Of a stretch of DNA of 64,000 bases, positions 54,623 through 63,845 are shown in pieces. The stretch covers positions 2,604,001 through 2,668,000 of the forward strand of contig NZ_AQOV01000001.1 of the NCBI RefSeq assembly GCF_000365425.1. The letters run 5' to 3'. Position numbers and translations under genes: made by a program. The DNA is from Methylomonas sp. MK1 (GTDB taxonomy: Bacteria; Pseudomonadota; Gammaproteobacteria; Methylococcales; Methylomonadaceae). Below the pieces are notes generated by a model. It had not been told where the DNA came from. It was given only the letters and a program-made list of their open reading frames with translations, and did no database searches. Position 1 is the first letter of the stretch. The number at the start of each line of letters is the position of its first letter.

Positions 54623-55405
54623 ATGTTTCAATTTCTGCAAAATCTAGGAAAAACCACGCGTAGCAGCTTTGCCAAGCTCGGTCGCGCCTCGTTTTTTCTG
54701 AGCCACACCTTGACCGGCATCAGTGATGTAGTGCTGCGCCCCAACTTGCTGATAAAGCAGGTGTATTCGGTTGGCGTTTTGTCATTTCTGATTATCACCA
54801 TCTCCGGCCTGTTCGTCGGCATGGTTTTAGGTTTGCAAGGCTTTAACATTCTGTCCGACTTCGGCGCCGAGGAATCGCTGGGCGTGATGGTCGCCGCCTC
54901 TTTGGTACGCGAACTGGGACCTGTGGTATCGGCTCTATTGTTTGCCGGCCGGGCCGGCTCGGCCTTGACCGCCGAAATCGGCTTGATGAAGGCCACCGAA
55001 CAATTATCCGGCATGGAAATGATGGCTGTCGATCCGATCAAGCGCATTATTTCGCCGCGCTTCCTGGCCGGCTTTCTGTCCATGCCTTTATTGGCGGCCT
55101 TGTTTAGCGCCATCGGCATCATGGGTGGCCATCTGGTCGGCGTGGGCATGCTTGGCGTTGACGACGGCGCATTTTGGGCACAAATGCAGGCCAGCATCGA
55201 TTTTCAAGAAGACATCATCAACGGCATCCTGAAAAGCGTGGTGTTCGGTTTCGTGGTGTCCTGGATAGCCTTATTCGAAGGTTACGACGCGATTCCGACT
55301 TCTGAGGGCGTCAGCCGCGCCACCACTCGCACTGTCGTTAACTCCGCGTTTTCGGTTCTAGCACTCGATTTCATTTTAACCGCACTCATGTTTGGAGACA
55401 TTTAA
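54623..55405 (+). CDS. mlaE: Phospholipid ABC transporter permease MlaE
   Basis: This is a 260-aa integral membrane protein (ATG at 54623) of the MlaE/YrbE family. Marks are the conserved [40 protein letters not shown] and five to six helices. It forms the channel above the MlaD hexamer. It is followed by mlaD with a one-base gap. Confidence 0.96.
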   Translation: MFQFLQNLGKTTRSSFAKLGRASFFLSHTLTGISDVVLRPNLLIKQVYSVGVLSFLIITISGLFVGMVLGLQGFNILSDFGAEESLGVMVAASLVRELGPVVSALLFAGRAGSALTAEIGLMKATEQLSGMEMMAVDPIKRIISPRFLAGFLSMPLLAALFSAIGIMGGHLVGVGMLGVDDGAFWAQMQASIDFQEDIINGILKSVVFGFVVSWIALFEGYDAIPTSEGVSRATTRTVVNSAFSVLALDFILTALMFGDI

Positions 55406-55406
55406 C

Positions 55407-55871
55407 ATGCAGCATTCCAAGACCCAGGACACTCTGGTCGGTTTTTTTGTCGCCAGCGGCATTGCCGCCTTGTTTTACATGGCGCTGCAAGTCAGCAATC
55501 TCGGCAGCTACACCGGCGACGACAGCTATACCGTCATCGCCCACTTTCAAAATAGCGGCGGCCTGAAAGTCAAATCCCCGGTGTCGGTAGCCGGCGTGCG
55601 CATCGGCCGCGTCTCAGCAATCCGATTGGACAAGGACAGCCACGAATCCGTCGTGGAAATGCGCATCGAATCACAATACAACAACCTACCCAGCGATTCC
55701 GGCGTCAGTATTTATACCGCCGGCTTGCTAGGTGAACAGTACGTTAGCCTGGACCCGGGTTCGTCGGATGAATTTTTGAAGGATAAAAGCACCATTGACA
55801 TCACCAGCTCCGCGATTGTGTTGGAAGAAATGATAGGCAAATTCATGCTGAACAAAGCGGAAGGCAAATAA
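55407..55871 (+). CDS. mlaD: MCE-domain lipid-binding protein MlaD
   Basis: This 154-aa protein has one N-terminal membrane helix (GFFVASGIAALFYMALQV) and an MCE domain (YTVIAHFQNSGGLKVKSPV, VAGVRIGRVSAIRLDK, then YTAGLLGEQYVSLDPG). It forms a hexameric lipid tunnel in the periplasm. Its stop overlaps the mlaB start by one base. The mlaC gene that normally follows is absent. Confidence 0.95.
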   Translation: MQHSKTQDTLVGFFVASGIAALFYMALQVSNLGSYTGDDSYTVIAHFQNSGGLKVKSPVSVAGVRIGRVSAIRLDKDSHESVVEMRIESQYNNLPSDSGVSIYTAGLLGEQYVSLDPGSSDEFLKDKSTIDITSSAIVLEEMIGKFMLNKAEGK

Positions 55872-56182
55872 TGTCCAAGCTGACATTAACCGAACAGTCT
55901 CCCGGCCACTTTACCGTGGAAGGCAGCCTGACTTTTGCCAGCATCGACAAACAAACTTTGCAATCCTTTAAGTTTTTGAAAGGCATGGATAGCATGTGCA
56001 TCGATCTGGCCAAGGTACAGACCACCGATAGTGCCGGTTTGGCCTTGATGATCGAATGGATCAGGCTCAGCCGGATGGGCCGGGTCAAGCTGTCTTTCAA
56101 GAACATCCCGGCTCAGCTGCTGGCATTAGCCAAACTCAGCGGCCTGGACGAAACCGAATATTTTGCAATCCACACGCATTAA
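55871..56182 (+). CDS. mlaB: STAS-domain protein MlaB
   Basis: This 103-aa STAS-domain protein carries the loop VQTTDSAGLALMIEWIRLSR, in which the Ser/Thr contacts MlaF. It stabilises the MlaFEDB complex in the cytoplasm. Directly follows mlaD and precedes murA by 34 bases. Confidence 0.92.
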   Translation: MSKLTLTEQSPGHFTVEGSLTFASIDKQTLQSFKFLKGMDSMCIDLAKVQTTDSAGLALMIEWIRLSRMGRVKLSFKNIPAQLLALAKLSGLDETEYFAIHTH

Positions 56183-56210
56183 GCTGCGTTCCAAATTTAC
56201 AAACCAATAA

Positions 56211-57482
<1,272 letters not shown>

Positions 57483-57497
57483 CACTATCGCAAAGCC

Positions 57498-58127
57498 ATG
57501 TTGACCATTGCCGTATCCAAAGGCCGTATTTACGAAGAAGCCCTGCCCTTCCTGGAACAGGCCGGCATCACGCCGATCGACGATCCGGACAAAAGCCGCA
57601 AACTGATTCTGCAAACCACCCGCCCCGACGTGCAGTTGGTGATCATCCGCGCCACCGACGTCCCCACTTTCGTCGAATACGGCGCGGCGGATATGGGTAT
57701 CGCCGGCAAGGACGTATTGATGGAGCACGGTGCGGAAAGCCTTTACGAACCGCTGGATTTGGGCATTGCCGGTTGCCGCTTGATGACTGCAGGCCCGGTC
57801 AATGCGCCGGAAGTAAAAGGTCGTTTGCGGGTCGCCACCAAATACGTGAAAACCGCGCAGAGCTACTATGCCAACTTAGGCATTCAAGCCGAAATCATCA
57901 AGCTTTACGGCTCGATGGAACTGGCGCCGTTGGTCGGCTTGGCCGATTGCATCGTCGATTTGGTCGATACCGGCAATACCCTGAAAGCCAACGGCCTGGA
58001 GCCGCGGGAACTAATCGCCAACATCACCTCTCGACTGGTGGTGAATAAAGCGGCGATGAAAATGAAACATCAAGCCATTCAAGCACTCATCGATCAGTTC
58101 GAAACCACGTTGGCCCAGAGGGCGTAA
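57498..58127 (+). CDS. hisG: ATP phosphoribosyltransferase HisG, short form
   Basis: This is a 209-aa enzyme starting histidine synthesis, with the short-form opening [18 protein letters not shown] and the PRPP loop [20 protein letters not shown]. It lacks the C-terminal regulatory domain of the 300-aa form. Short HisG needs HisZ for activity and feedback control, and hisZ is not in this window. Confidence 0.96.
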   Translation: MLTIAVSKGRIYEEALPFLEQAGITPIDDPDKSRKLILQTTRPDVQLVIIRATDVPTFVEYGAADMGIAGKDVLMEHGAESLYEPLDLGIAGCRLMTAGPVNAPEVKGRLRVATKYVKTAQSYYANLGIQAEIIKLYGSMELAPLVGLADCIVDLVDTGNTLKANGLEPRELIANITSRLVVNKAAMKMKHQAIQALIDQFETTLAQRA

Positions 58128-58129
58128 TC

Positions 58130-59431
58130 ATGACTGCTATAAAAATGCTCCGCCTTGATAGCGCGGCAATCGACTTTGAAAAACAACTGCAAGCCCGCTT
58201 AGCCTGGGATGCCAGCGACGATCTGGAAATACACAAACGAGTGTTGGACATCATCGCCGACGTAAAAAAACGTGGCGACAAAGCGCTGCTGGAGTACACC
58301 AACCGCTTCGACGGCACCGCCTTTAAAACCGCTGCCGAACTGGAATTGGACCGAACTGCGTTGCAACAGGCCTGGGATACCTTACCCAGCACCCAGGCCA
58401 TTGCTTTGCAAACCGCCGCCGACCGAGTCCGTGCTTATGCCGAGCATCAAAAACTGCAATCCTGGCAATTCACCGAGATAGACGGCACTGTGTTGGGGCA
58501 AAAAGTCACGCCACTGGATAAAGCCGGCCTCTATGTGCCGGGCGGCAAAGCCGCTTACCCATCCTCGGTATTGATGAATGCGATTCCGGCCAAAGTCGCC
58601 GGCGTCGGCGAACTGATTATGGTGGTCCCGACCCCGCGCGGCGAGACGAATGCGCTGGTATTGGCGGCGGCGCATGTCGCCGGCGTCGATAAAGTATTCA
58701 CCATTGGCGGCGCCCAAGCCGTCGCGGCCTTGGCTTACGGCACCGAGTCGATCCCGGCGGTGGATAAAATCGTCGGCCCCGGCAACATCTACGTCGCCAC
58801 CGCCAAAAAGCTGGTGTTCGGCCAAGTCGGCATCGACATGATCGCCGGCCCGTCCGAGATATTGATCATCTGCGACGGCCAGACCAACCCGGACTGGATT
58901 GCCATGGACATGTTCTCGCAAGCCGAACACGACGAAAACGCCCAAGCCATTTTGATCAGCGACGATGCCGCGTTTCTGCAGCAAGTGGAAGCCAGCATCA
59001 ATAAACTGCTGCCGGAAATGGAACGCGCCGACATCATCCGCGCCTCGCTGACCGGTCGCGGCGCATTTATCAAAGTCGCTAACTTGTCCGAAGCCGCGCA
59101 AGTCGCCAATCGCATCGCTCCGGAACATCTCGAGTTGTCCGTAGCGGAACCGGAAGCCTTGTGCGAGCAAATCCATAACGCCGGCGCCATTTTCATGGGC
59201 CGTTTCACCGCCGAAGCGCTGGGTGATTACTGCGCTGGTCCCAACCACGTCCTGCCCACCTCCAGCACAGCCCGTTACTCGTCACCTTTAGGGGTTTACG
59301 ACTTCCAAAAACGCAGCAGTTTGATCAATTGCTCGGCGGTTGGCGCGCAGAATTTGGGCAAGATTGCTTCGGTGTTGGCGCGGGGGGAGAGTTTGACCGC
59401 GCATGCGCGGTCGGCGGAGTTTAGGATTTAA
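58130..59431 (+). CDS. hisD: Histidinol dehydrogenase HisD
   Basis: This is a 433-aa zinc enzyme oxidising histidinol to histidine in two steps. Motifs: [40 protein letters not shown], the catalytic Glu-His in [13 protein letters not shown], and [13 protein letters not shown]. It follows hisG by two bases. The operon seems to end here at the inverted repeat 59447-59476; hisC is not adjacent. Confidence 0.98.
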   Translation: MTAIKMLRLDSAAIDFEKQLQARLAWDASDDLEIHKRVLDIIADVKKRGDKALLEYTNRFDGTAFKTAAELELDRTALQQAWDTLPSTQAIALQTAADRVRAYAEHQKLQSWQFTEIDGTVLGQKVTPLDKAGLYVPGGKAAYPSSVLMNAIPAKVAGVGELIMVVPTPRGETNALVLAAAHVAGVDKVFTIGGAQAVAALAYGTESIPAVDKIVGPGNIYVATAKKLVFGQVGIDMIAGPSEILIICDGQTNPDWIAMDMFSQAEHDENAQAILISDDAAFLQQVEASINKLLPEMERADIIRASLTGRGAFIKVANLSEAAQVANRIAPEHLELSVAEPEALCEQIHNAGAIFMGRFTAEALGDYCAGPNHVLPTSSTARYSSPLGVYDFQKRSSLINCSAVGAQNLGKIASVLARGESLTAHARSAEFRI

Positions 59432-59446
59432 TCAACAAACTCGCGG

Positions 59447-59476
59447 AGGCCGGATAAGTGAAAGTATTTCCGGCCT
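59447..59476. terminator. Stem-loop between convergent hisD and brnA
   Basis: AGGCCGGA and TCCGGCCT pair perfectly around a 14-base A/T-rich loop, 16 bases past the hisD stop and 6 before the brnA stop. No T-run is present, so its strength as a terminator is uncertain. Confidence 0.5.
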
Positions 59477-59481
59477 GCAAA

Positions 59482-59778
59482 TTATGCGGGCGAATGATCC
59501 TTCAGCCATTCTTTCAAGGCATCGTTCATCCTAGTCTGCCAGCCTTTGCCGCTAGCACGAAAAGCCTCCAGCACCTCTACATCCAGCCTAATCCCGGTAA
59601 ATACTTTCGGTGAATCCTTACGTGGCCGGCCGCCCCTGGACTTAAGCATTTCAGCCGCCTGCTCCTCCCCAAATAGCTCGGCAAACACTTCGCCTGCGGG
59701 ACGCATCAGTTTAAAATCGGTTTCGGTCAGTTCTCGGACTTCCCCGTCTGCATCAGTCAACGGTAATGGTTTTGCCAT
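59482..59778 (-). CDS. brnA: BrnA-family antitoxin
   Basis: This is a 98-aa protein with the BrnA pattern: a middle GRPRKDSPKVFTGIRLDVEV and a C-terminal ribbon-helix-helix-like GKGWQTRMNDALKEWLKDH. BrnA neutralises BrnT and represses the operon. The N-terminal 35 residues are acidic. Its start lies inside the toxin gene (26-base overlap), so translation is coupled. Confidence 0.93.
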   Translation of the reverse strand: MAKPLPLTDADGEVRELTETDFKLMRPAGEVFAELFGEEQAAEMLKSRGGRPRKDSPKVFTGIRLDVEVLEAFRASGKGWQTRMNDALKEWLKDHSPA

Positions 59779-60031
59779 ATTTGCGGGCCTCTCTTAAATT
59801 TGCTTTTCGGAAACTAATCACGCGGATTCCACCGGTCACGGGAGTAAAACATAGGACATGTAGTCGCCCATCCAGATAACCAATCGCAACAAAACGTCGC
59901 TCCGGATAATCTTTACGAACATCTTCCGTCGCAATGGCGCTAGACCAGTCAAAATCTGCCACTCGCTCGAAGCTCAAGCCACGTTCGAGGATATTTCTGG
60001 CGCTTTTTGCAGGGTCAAATTCAATGATCAT
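59753..60031 (-). CDS. brnT: BrnT-family ribonuclease toxin
   Basis: This is a 92-aa protein of the BrnT family (RelE-like fold), known to cleave RNA. Marks are EFDPAKSARNILERGLSFE, the catalytic-region RRFVAIGYLDGRLHVLCFT and RVISFRKANLREARKY. The toxin gene precedes the antitoxin, normal for BrnTA. Confidence 0.94.
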   Translation of the reverse strand: MIIEFDPAKSARNILERGLSFERVADFDWSSAIATEDVRKDYPERRFVAIGYLDGRLHVLCFTPVTGGIRVISFRKANLREARKYGKTITVD

Positions 60032-60041
60032 GAGTCATTAA

Positions 60042-60083
60042 TGTATAAACAAAAACCGGTTAGAGCAAGTTTTTGTTTATACA
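60042..60083. promoter_or_regulatory. Perfect inverted repeat upstream of brnT (candidate operator)
   Basis: TGTATAAACAAAAA (60042-60055) and its exact reverse complement TTTTTGTTTATACA (60070-60083) are separated by 14 bases and end 11 bases upstream of the brnT start. The site overlaps the only plausible promoter, A/T-rich with TATAAA/TATACA elements. BrnA binds DNA at its own promoter in studied systems, so this is a likely BrnA or BrnTA operator. Confidence 0.65.
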
Positions 60084-60094
60084 AATTGTGATTT

Positions 60095-60360
60095 TGTGTC
60101 GCTATCGCGACTGTTTTATTTAATGTCGGGTCTCGGCCCGACAGCCGAGATACTTTCTTTTGCTTGGCCAAAAGAAAGTATCCAAAGAAAAAGCCACCCG
60201 ACATTCCGCCTTTATCCTGCGCTTCTCGCTTTTGACGAGGGTTTTCAGAAGGGGCTTCCCAGCCCCTCCGAAAACGAGCGGCATCCCTGCCGTTCCCCTA
60301 CGGGCTGATCCCGCCAAAAGCTGCGATGCTCGGGGCGGAATAACGGGAGAAAAACCAACC
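60095..60360 (+). repeat. Dispersed hairpin-rich repeat, copy B
   Basis: Same element as 6842-7175 and 62453-62719. It starts GTGTCGCTATCGCGAC, has the arm pairs GTCGGGTC/GGCCCGAC and ACTTTCTTTTG/CCAAAAGAAAGT, and ends near CGGGAGAAAAACC. It stands in the same orientation as copy A and inverted relative to copy C. Small open frames here are by-products of the repeat. Confidence 0.88.
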
Positions 60361-60404
60361 CGGAATTCTGCAAAACGCCAATATGAAAAATACCACTCTA
60401 TAAT

Positions 60405-60475
60405 GTAGGATGTGCCGACGTGAGAAGGCGCATCTATCGCGAACGATGCGCTTCACGTTGTTCAGCAAATCCTAC
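60405..60475. repeat. Long imperfect palindromic element
   Basis: GTAGGAT at 60405 pairs with ATCCTAC at 60469-60475. Between them GGCGCATC/GATGCGC and ACGT arms also pair, giving one long imperfect hairpin of 71 bases. Related GATGCGCC/GGCGCATC arms occur at 61943-61982. It resembles short palindromic mobile repeats seen between genes in many gammaproteobacteria. Confidence 0.6.
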
Positions 60476-60509
60476 GGCCCTTTATCCTGATTCATTTCTG
60501 CATTTGTAT

Positions 60510-61076
60510 ATGGCGTCCAAATTAACCCCCTGTAATCTTTGTAAAAAAGAAATTTCGAGTAGCGCAACTGTTTGTCCAAATTGCGGAGAAAAGAACCCAA
60601 CCAAACGGCCCCAGAAAGTTGGCTGGTTGGGTAAGATTTGCGGTTTGATAATTTGGGGTGCTGTGGCACTATCGATCCTGTTAGGATTTTTCGGAACACC
60701 TGATCGAACATCAACCCAAGCTACGCCAGAAACCCCTGCTCTTACTGAAGAACAAATTTACAATGAATCGTGTAGCCAAGATTGGCGCAAGTGCAAAAGT
60801 AATGCTGATATTGTTAATTTGAACACCTCCGTAAATCGTGCGATGAAAACAGCTTGTAAGCGAGCTGCTGAAAAAAACAGCAAATTCGAAATCGATTGGA
60901 ACTGGCTAGCATTTGGAACGTTCTACGAAAATGATTCTGATATTAAGACTGGTGAAATATTGATTCAAGATAACGACTCGAAATATGCCAATATGTTTGG
61001 TGGTAAAGTCAAAGTAACTACAAAATGTCTGTTTAATCTTAAAACTATGACTGTCGATCAAGTTTCAGCCGAATAA
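60510..61076 (+). CDS. Zinc-ribbon membrane protein of unknown function
   Basis: This is a 188-aa protein from the ATG of 60510. An N-terminal zinc ribbon (CNLCKKEISSSATVCPNCGE) is followed by a membrane helix (residues about 48-66) and a soluble 120-residue domain with Cys-containing pairs (ESCSQDWRKCKSN) and TTKCLFN near the end. Codon use and A+T content differ from the core genes, suggesting acquisition. No specific family is recognised. Confidence 0.75.
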   Translation: MASKLTPCNLCKKEISSSATVCPNCGEKNPTKRPQKVGWLGKICGLIIWGAVALSILLGFFGTPDRTSTQATPETPALTEEQIYNESCSQDWRKCKSNADIVNLNTSVNRAMKTACKRAAEKNSKFEIDWNWLAFGTFYENDSDIKTGEILIQDNDSKYANMFGGKVKVTTKCLFNLKTMTVDQVSAE

Positions 61077-61115
61077 TTCATACACAAATTCTGATAAGGT
61101 AGGGATGCTAATATT

Positions 61116-61841
61116 ATGTCAGACGCTTGCTGTCTAAAGTTTAGAGCGATCAATAAATATCTTATTGAATCATTGGTCAACCCAAGTATTTATTTCGCCA
61201 ATCCAGGTCAATTGAATGACCCATTTGATTGTAGAATGGATGTCAATAAAATTATTTCTAGTGCGATACATAAGGAAAAAGATCAAAGGCAGAAGGATTT
61301 TTTACTATCTTTTTTAGATAATAAAAGTTTTGGTGAAAATTGGAAGTCCCAATTCGAGAATATTGGTGTGTTTTCAGTGTCCATGTGTAGTGAAATCACT
61401 AAAAAACAATCGCTTATGTGGTCTCACTATGCTGATGAACATCGAGGGTTATGCGTAACATATAGTTTTTCAGGGGATTACTTTACTAATGCCGAGTTAC
61501 TTGCCAAGGGAATGGTCCAGTATTGTGCAGCACCCGATGTTTCAGGGGTGTTTAGTAGTAATTTTGATCCTGTAAAGATTACACAAGCTCTACTTTATAT
61601 TTTTTTATTTAATAAAAGTAGTGAATGGGGATATGAGTCAGAGTTTAGATTGCTTAAATATTCGTCTGGAACATTTCCTATTAATCCAAGTTCAATACAT
61701 GAAATTTGTTTTGGGCTACGAACTCCAAAATCAGACATCGATTTTATTAAAAAAATAGCATCTGATTATTGTGGCTGTACTTCTTTCTATCAAATGCAGC
61801 ATGATGATAGTGCTATGGGCTTTAAAGCGGTAAAGCTTTAA
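61116..61841 (+). CDS. DUF2971 domain protein
   Basis: This is a 241-aa protein with the DUF2971 pattern: YLIESLVNPSIYFANPGQLN followed by DPFDCRMD, the central MWSHYADEHRGLCVTYSF, and the late SEWGYESEFRLLKYSS. It is markedly A+T-rich compared with the region to its left, a sign of horizontal origin. Members occur in accessory loci, sometimes near defence genes; the function is unknown. It follows the zinc-ribbon gene by 39 bases on the same strand. Confidence 0.85.
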   Translation: MSDACCLKFRAINKYLIESLVNPSIYFANPGQLNDPFDCRMDVNKIISSAIHKEKDQRQKDFLLSFLDNKSFGENWKSQFENIGVFSVSMCSEITKKQSLMWSHYADEHRGLCVTYSFSGDYFTNAELLAKGMVQYCAAPDVSGVFSSNFDPVKITQALLYIFLFNKSSEWGYESEFRLLKYSSGTFPINPSSIHEICFGLRTPKSDIDFIKKIASDYCGCTSFYQMQHDDSAMGFKAVKL

Positions 61842-62096
61842 AAAACCCGCTTAAATAGGTTTTTACTTATTTTTTCTCAACAAACCTTTGATTTCATCCA
61901 AGGCCGTAAGTCTCAATCCGTAGGGCGTCAATAAGCCCATAAGATGCGCCCATAGGATACTGCCGACATTAGGAGGCGCATCGGTCGCGTTACTCGATAC
62001 CTTGAATTTCATATTGCTTATTACCTCCCCAAGGCCGTAAGGCTTTTAGCGCAAAGCCGGAAGCTATTAGTGTGCAGCGATTTGCCGTATGCGAAT
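61842..62096. other. Non-coding region after the DUF2971 gene
   Basis: No supported gene. It contains GATGCGCC (61943) and GGCGCATC (61975), inverted arms related to the 60405-60475 palindrome, and a 16-base CCAAGGCCGTAAG-type motif repeated at about 61898 and 62034. It looks like decayed or repeat-derived sequence. Confidence 0.45.
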
Positions 62097-62397
62097 GGCT
62101 CGTCGGCCTGCGCGCAAGGGCGGGAGGCTCGGGTTTGAAGCGATTTGGCTTACCCTAATAGTTTTTTGCCTGGCGAGCAAGGTTATCGAGGCTTGCGATT
62201 GAAGCTATTTACCTTGCACGACCGGCTTGTCGGCCTGCGCGCCAGGTCGAGTAGGTTTGAGTTCGAACCGAATTGGCTTAACCGAATGGCTTTTTACCTG
62301 GCGCGCAAGATTATCGCGGCTTGCGATTGCAGTTATTCAGCTTGCGCGCACGGCTTTTTGGCTTGCCGGCATTGCGCATTGCTTGGCGCTTAAGGCT
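62097..62397. repeat. Diverged tandem repeat, period about 127 bp
   Basis: GGCTCGTCGGCCTGCGCGC at 62097 recurs as GGCTTGTCGGCCTGCGCGC at 62224 and, weakly, as GGCTTTTTGGCTTG at 62352. Inside each unit CCTGGCG.GCAAG.TTATCG.GGCTTGCGATTG also recurs in order, so two full units and a partial third are present. A frame stays open across part of it but shows no protein family. Confidence 0.7.
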
Positions 62398-62452
62398 AAA
62401 AGGTATTGCGGACGGATAAGCGAAGCGCCATCCGCCGATCAAATTTCAAATT

Positions 62453-62719
62453 TCGCGACTTGGGTTTTCTCCCGTATGCCGCGCCGAGCACCGGAGCTTT
62501 TGGTGGGAATAGCCCGAAGGGGTGCGGCAGGGATGCCGCACGTTGGCGAAGGGGCAGGAAGCCCCTTTCGCCAACCCCCGCCAAAAGCTTCGGTGCGCAG
62601 GACCAAAGCGGCATCCGGGTGGCTTTTCTTTTGGTGACTTTTCTTTGGCCAAACAAAGAAAAGTTACTCGGCTGTCGGGCCGAGACCCGACTTCAAAACC
62701 AGCCGTTGCGCCAGCGACA
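62453..62719 (-). repeat. Dispersed hairpin-rich repeat, copy C (inverted)
   Basis: Read on the minus strand it begins GTGTCGCTGGCGCAAC and follows the same hairpin order as copies A and B (GTCGGGTC/GGCCCGAC, CTTTTCTTT/AAAGAAAAG, GGGGCTTCCTGCCCCTTCG), ending ATACGGGAGAAAACCC. With copy B it encloses 2.1 kb holding the zinc-ribbon and DUF2971 genes and the tandem repeat. Confidence 0.88.
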
Positions 62720-62742
62720 CAACAACATGACGAGTCAGCGCG

Positions 62743-63411
62743 TTACGCTCGACGAATACGCGACCCAAACCCCGCAAATCCCACGCCAAATAACCAAAAC
62801 GCCCCCGGCAACGGCACCGTTTGCAATACCACATTATCCAGCCCTGCAGTTTCAAAAATGCCGTTGGTATATTCCCCATGAATATAAAGCCCGCTCAAGT
62901 CGGACAGCACATTATGAAAATCACTTTGGCTGGCGAACACCCCGTCTGTGGTGTCCAGTCGCCATTCCGACGAGGGCGCGAAGTTCAGGGCGATATGGGT
63001 CCAGCCACTGTTTGGCACGATGTTCGGATTGCGTTTCCATAGCAAGCGCAGACCGTTGCCGACCAACATAATATCGGTGGTTTGCCAGTTGACATCGCCA
63101 TCGCGATAAGTCAAATCGTAGGAAAGCCCGATAGCGCTGGTCTGCGACCCTAAAAATGCGGCTGGAGCGGAAAAAGTAAAATCGCCACCGTCCGGATCAC
63201 TGGCGGCGAGATAATTGCCGGGATTGCCACCACCTGACACGTAACTGGGTTGGTATTGACCAATGATCGAATAATTGTTCTGGCTGAAATCGGCAAAACT
63301 GACGATTTGCCAGTTCTCGCTGTCGACATCGAACGAACTGGACACGCTGGCGAGAATCGGCTGCGAAGTCAACAGGGCGATAGCAACAGGTAATAACTGT
63401 TTTTTGTTCAT
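62743..63411 (-). CDS. Secreted laminin-B-like protein with VPLP-CTERM sorting signal
   Basis: This is a 222-aa protein with a signal peptide (LLPVAIALLTSQPILAS). The body resembles the laminin B domain: SSFDVDSENWQIV, GNPGNYLAASDPDGGDFTF and SAIGLSYDLTYRDG. The C-terminus has a PEP-CTERM-like tripartite signal: VPLPGA, a hydrophobic helix (FWLFGVGFAGFG) and basic RIRR. Such proteins are handled by an exosortase and often end up in extracellular polymer. No exosortase gene is in the window. Confidence 0.85.
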   Translation of the reverse strand: MNKKQLLPVAIALLTSQPILASVSSSFDVDSENWQIVSFADFSQNNYSIIGQYQPSYVSGGGNPGNYLAASDPDGGDFTFSAPAAFLGSQTSAIGLSYDLTYRDGDVNWQTTDIMLVGNGLRLLWKRNPNIVPNSGWTHIALNFAPSSEWRLDTTDGVFASQSDFHNVLSDLSGLYIHGEYTNGIFETAGLDNVVLQTVPLPGAFWLFGVGFAGFGSRIRRA

Positions 63412-63845
63412 GGTCGGTACTCCTAAGGTAAAAGCCCGGCATTGAGATCGGGCAACGTGCTTGCTTGGCCATAAGACTCAAGGCATTGGTGGCAATAGTC
63501 GCAATTTTTGTCGCGCCTCTTATCTCCGCCTTCGAATATTCAAAGCATCAGGCTGTTATCAGGCGCGATAAGGGTTAAGGACTTTGCGAATATTAGACGA
63601 TTTGTAATTTCACGTCGGGGATTACTCCAGTATGCCGCAGTATGTACCTCTCTCAGTTTTTAAACGGACATACGAGACAAGGGCCGCCTTTTTTCGGCTA
63701 AATACAAGTTTACTTCTAGCGAATACTCGCAGCCGACAGGCTGCCATACAGAGCAAAAGAACATCAAAGGTTTTCGTGGAAAATGTCATTTGGCCGTCGG
63801 TTCACTAACTGCTAATAAAATAGTCGCCACGCCAGCGGTGTATAC
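63412..63845. other. Intergenic region between CTERM and LysR-type genes
   Basis: These 434 bases should contain the CTERM gene promoter near its start (about 63412-63500). No gene, clear operator or repeat copy is seen in the rest. Confidence 0.4.

Noticed and set aside
58382..59248. 288-codon open frame opposite hisD
   Set aside because: Antisense by-product of the conserved hisD coding sequence.
62227..63071. Overlapping plus-strand frames across the tandem repeat and repeat copy C
   Set aside because: They run through repeat hairpins and into the antisense of the CTERM gene, with no protein family.
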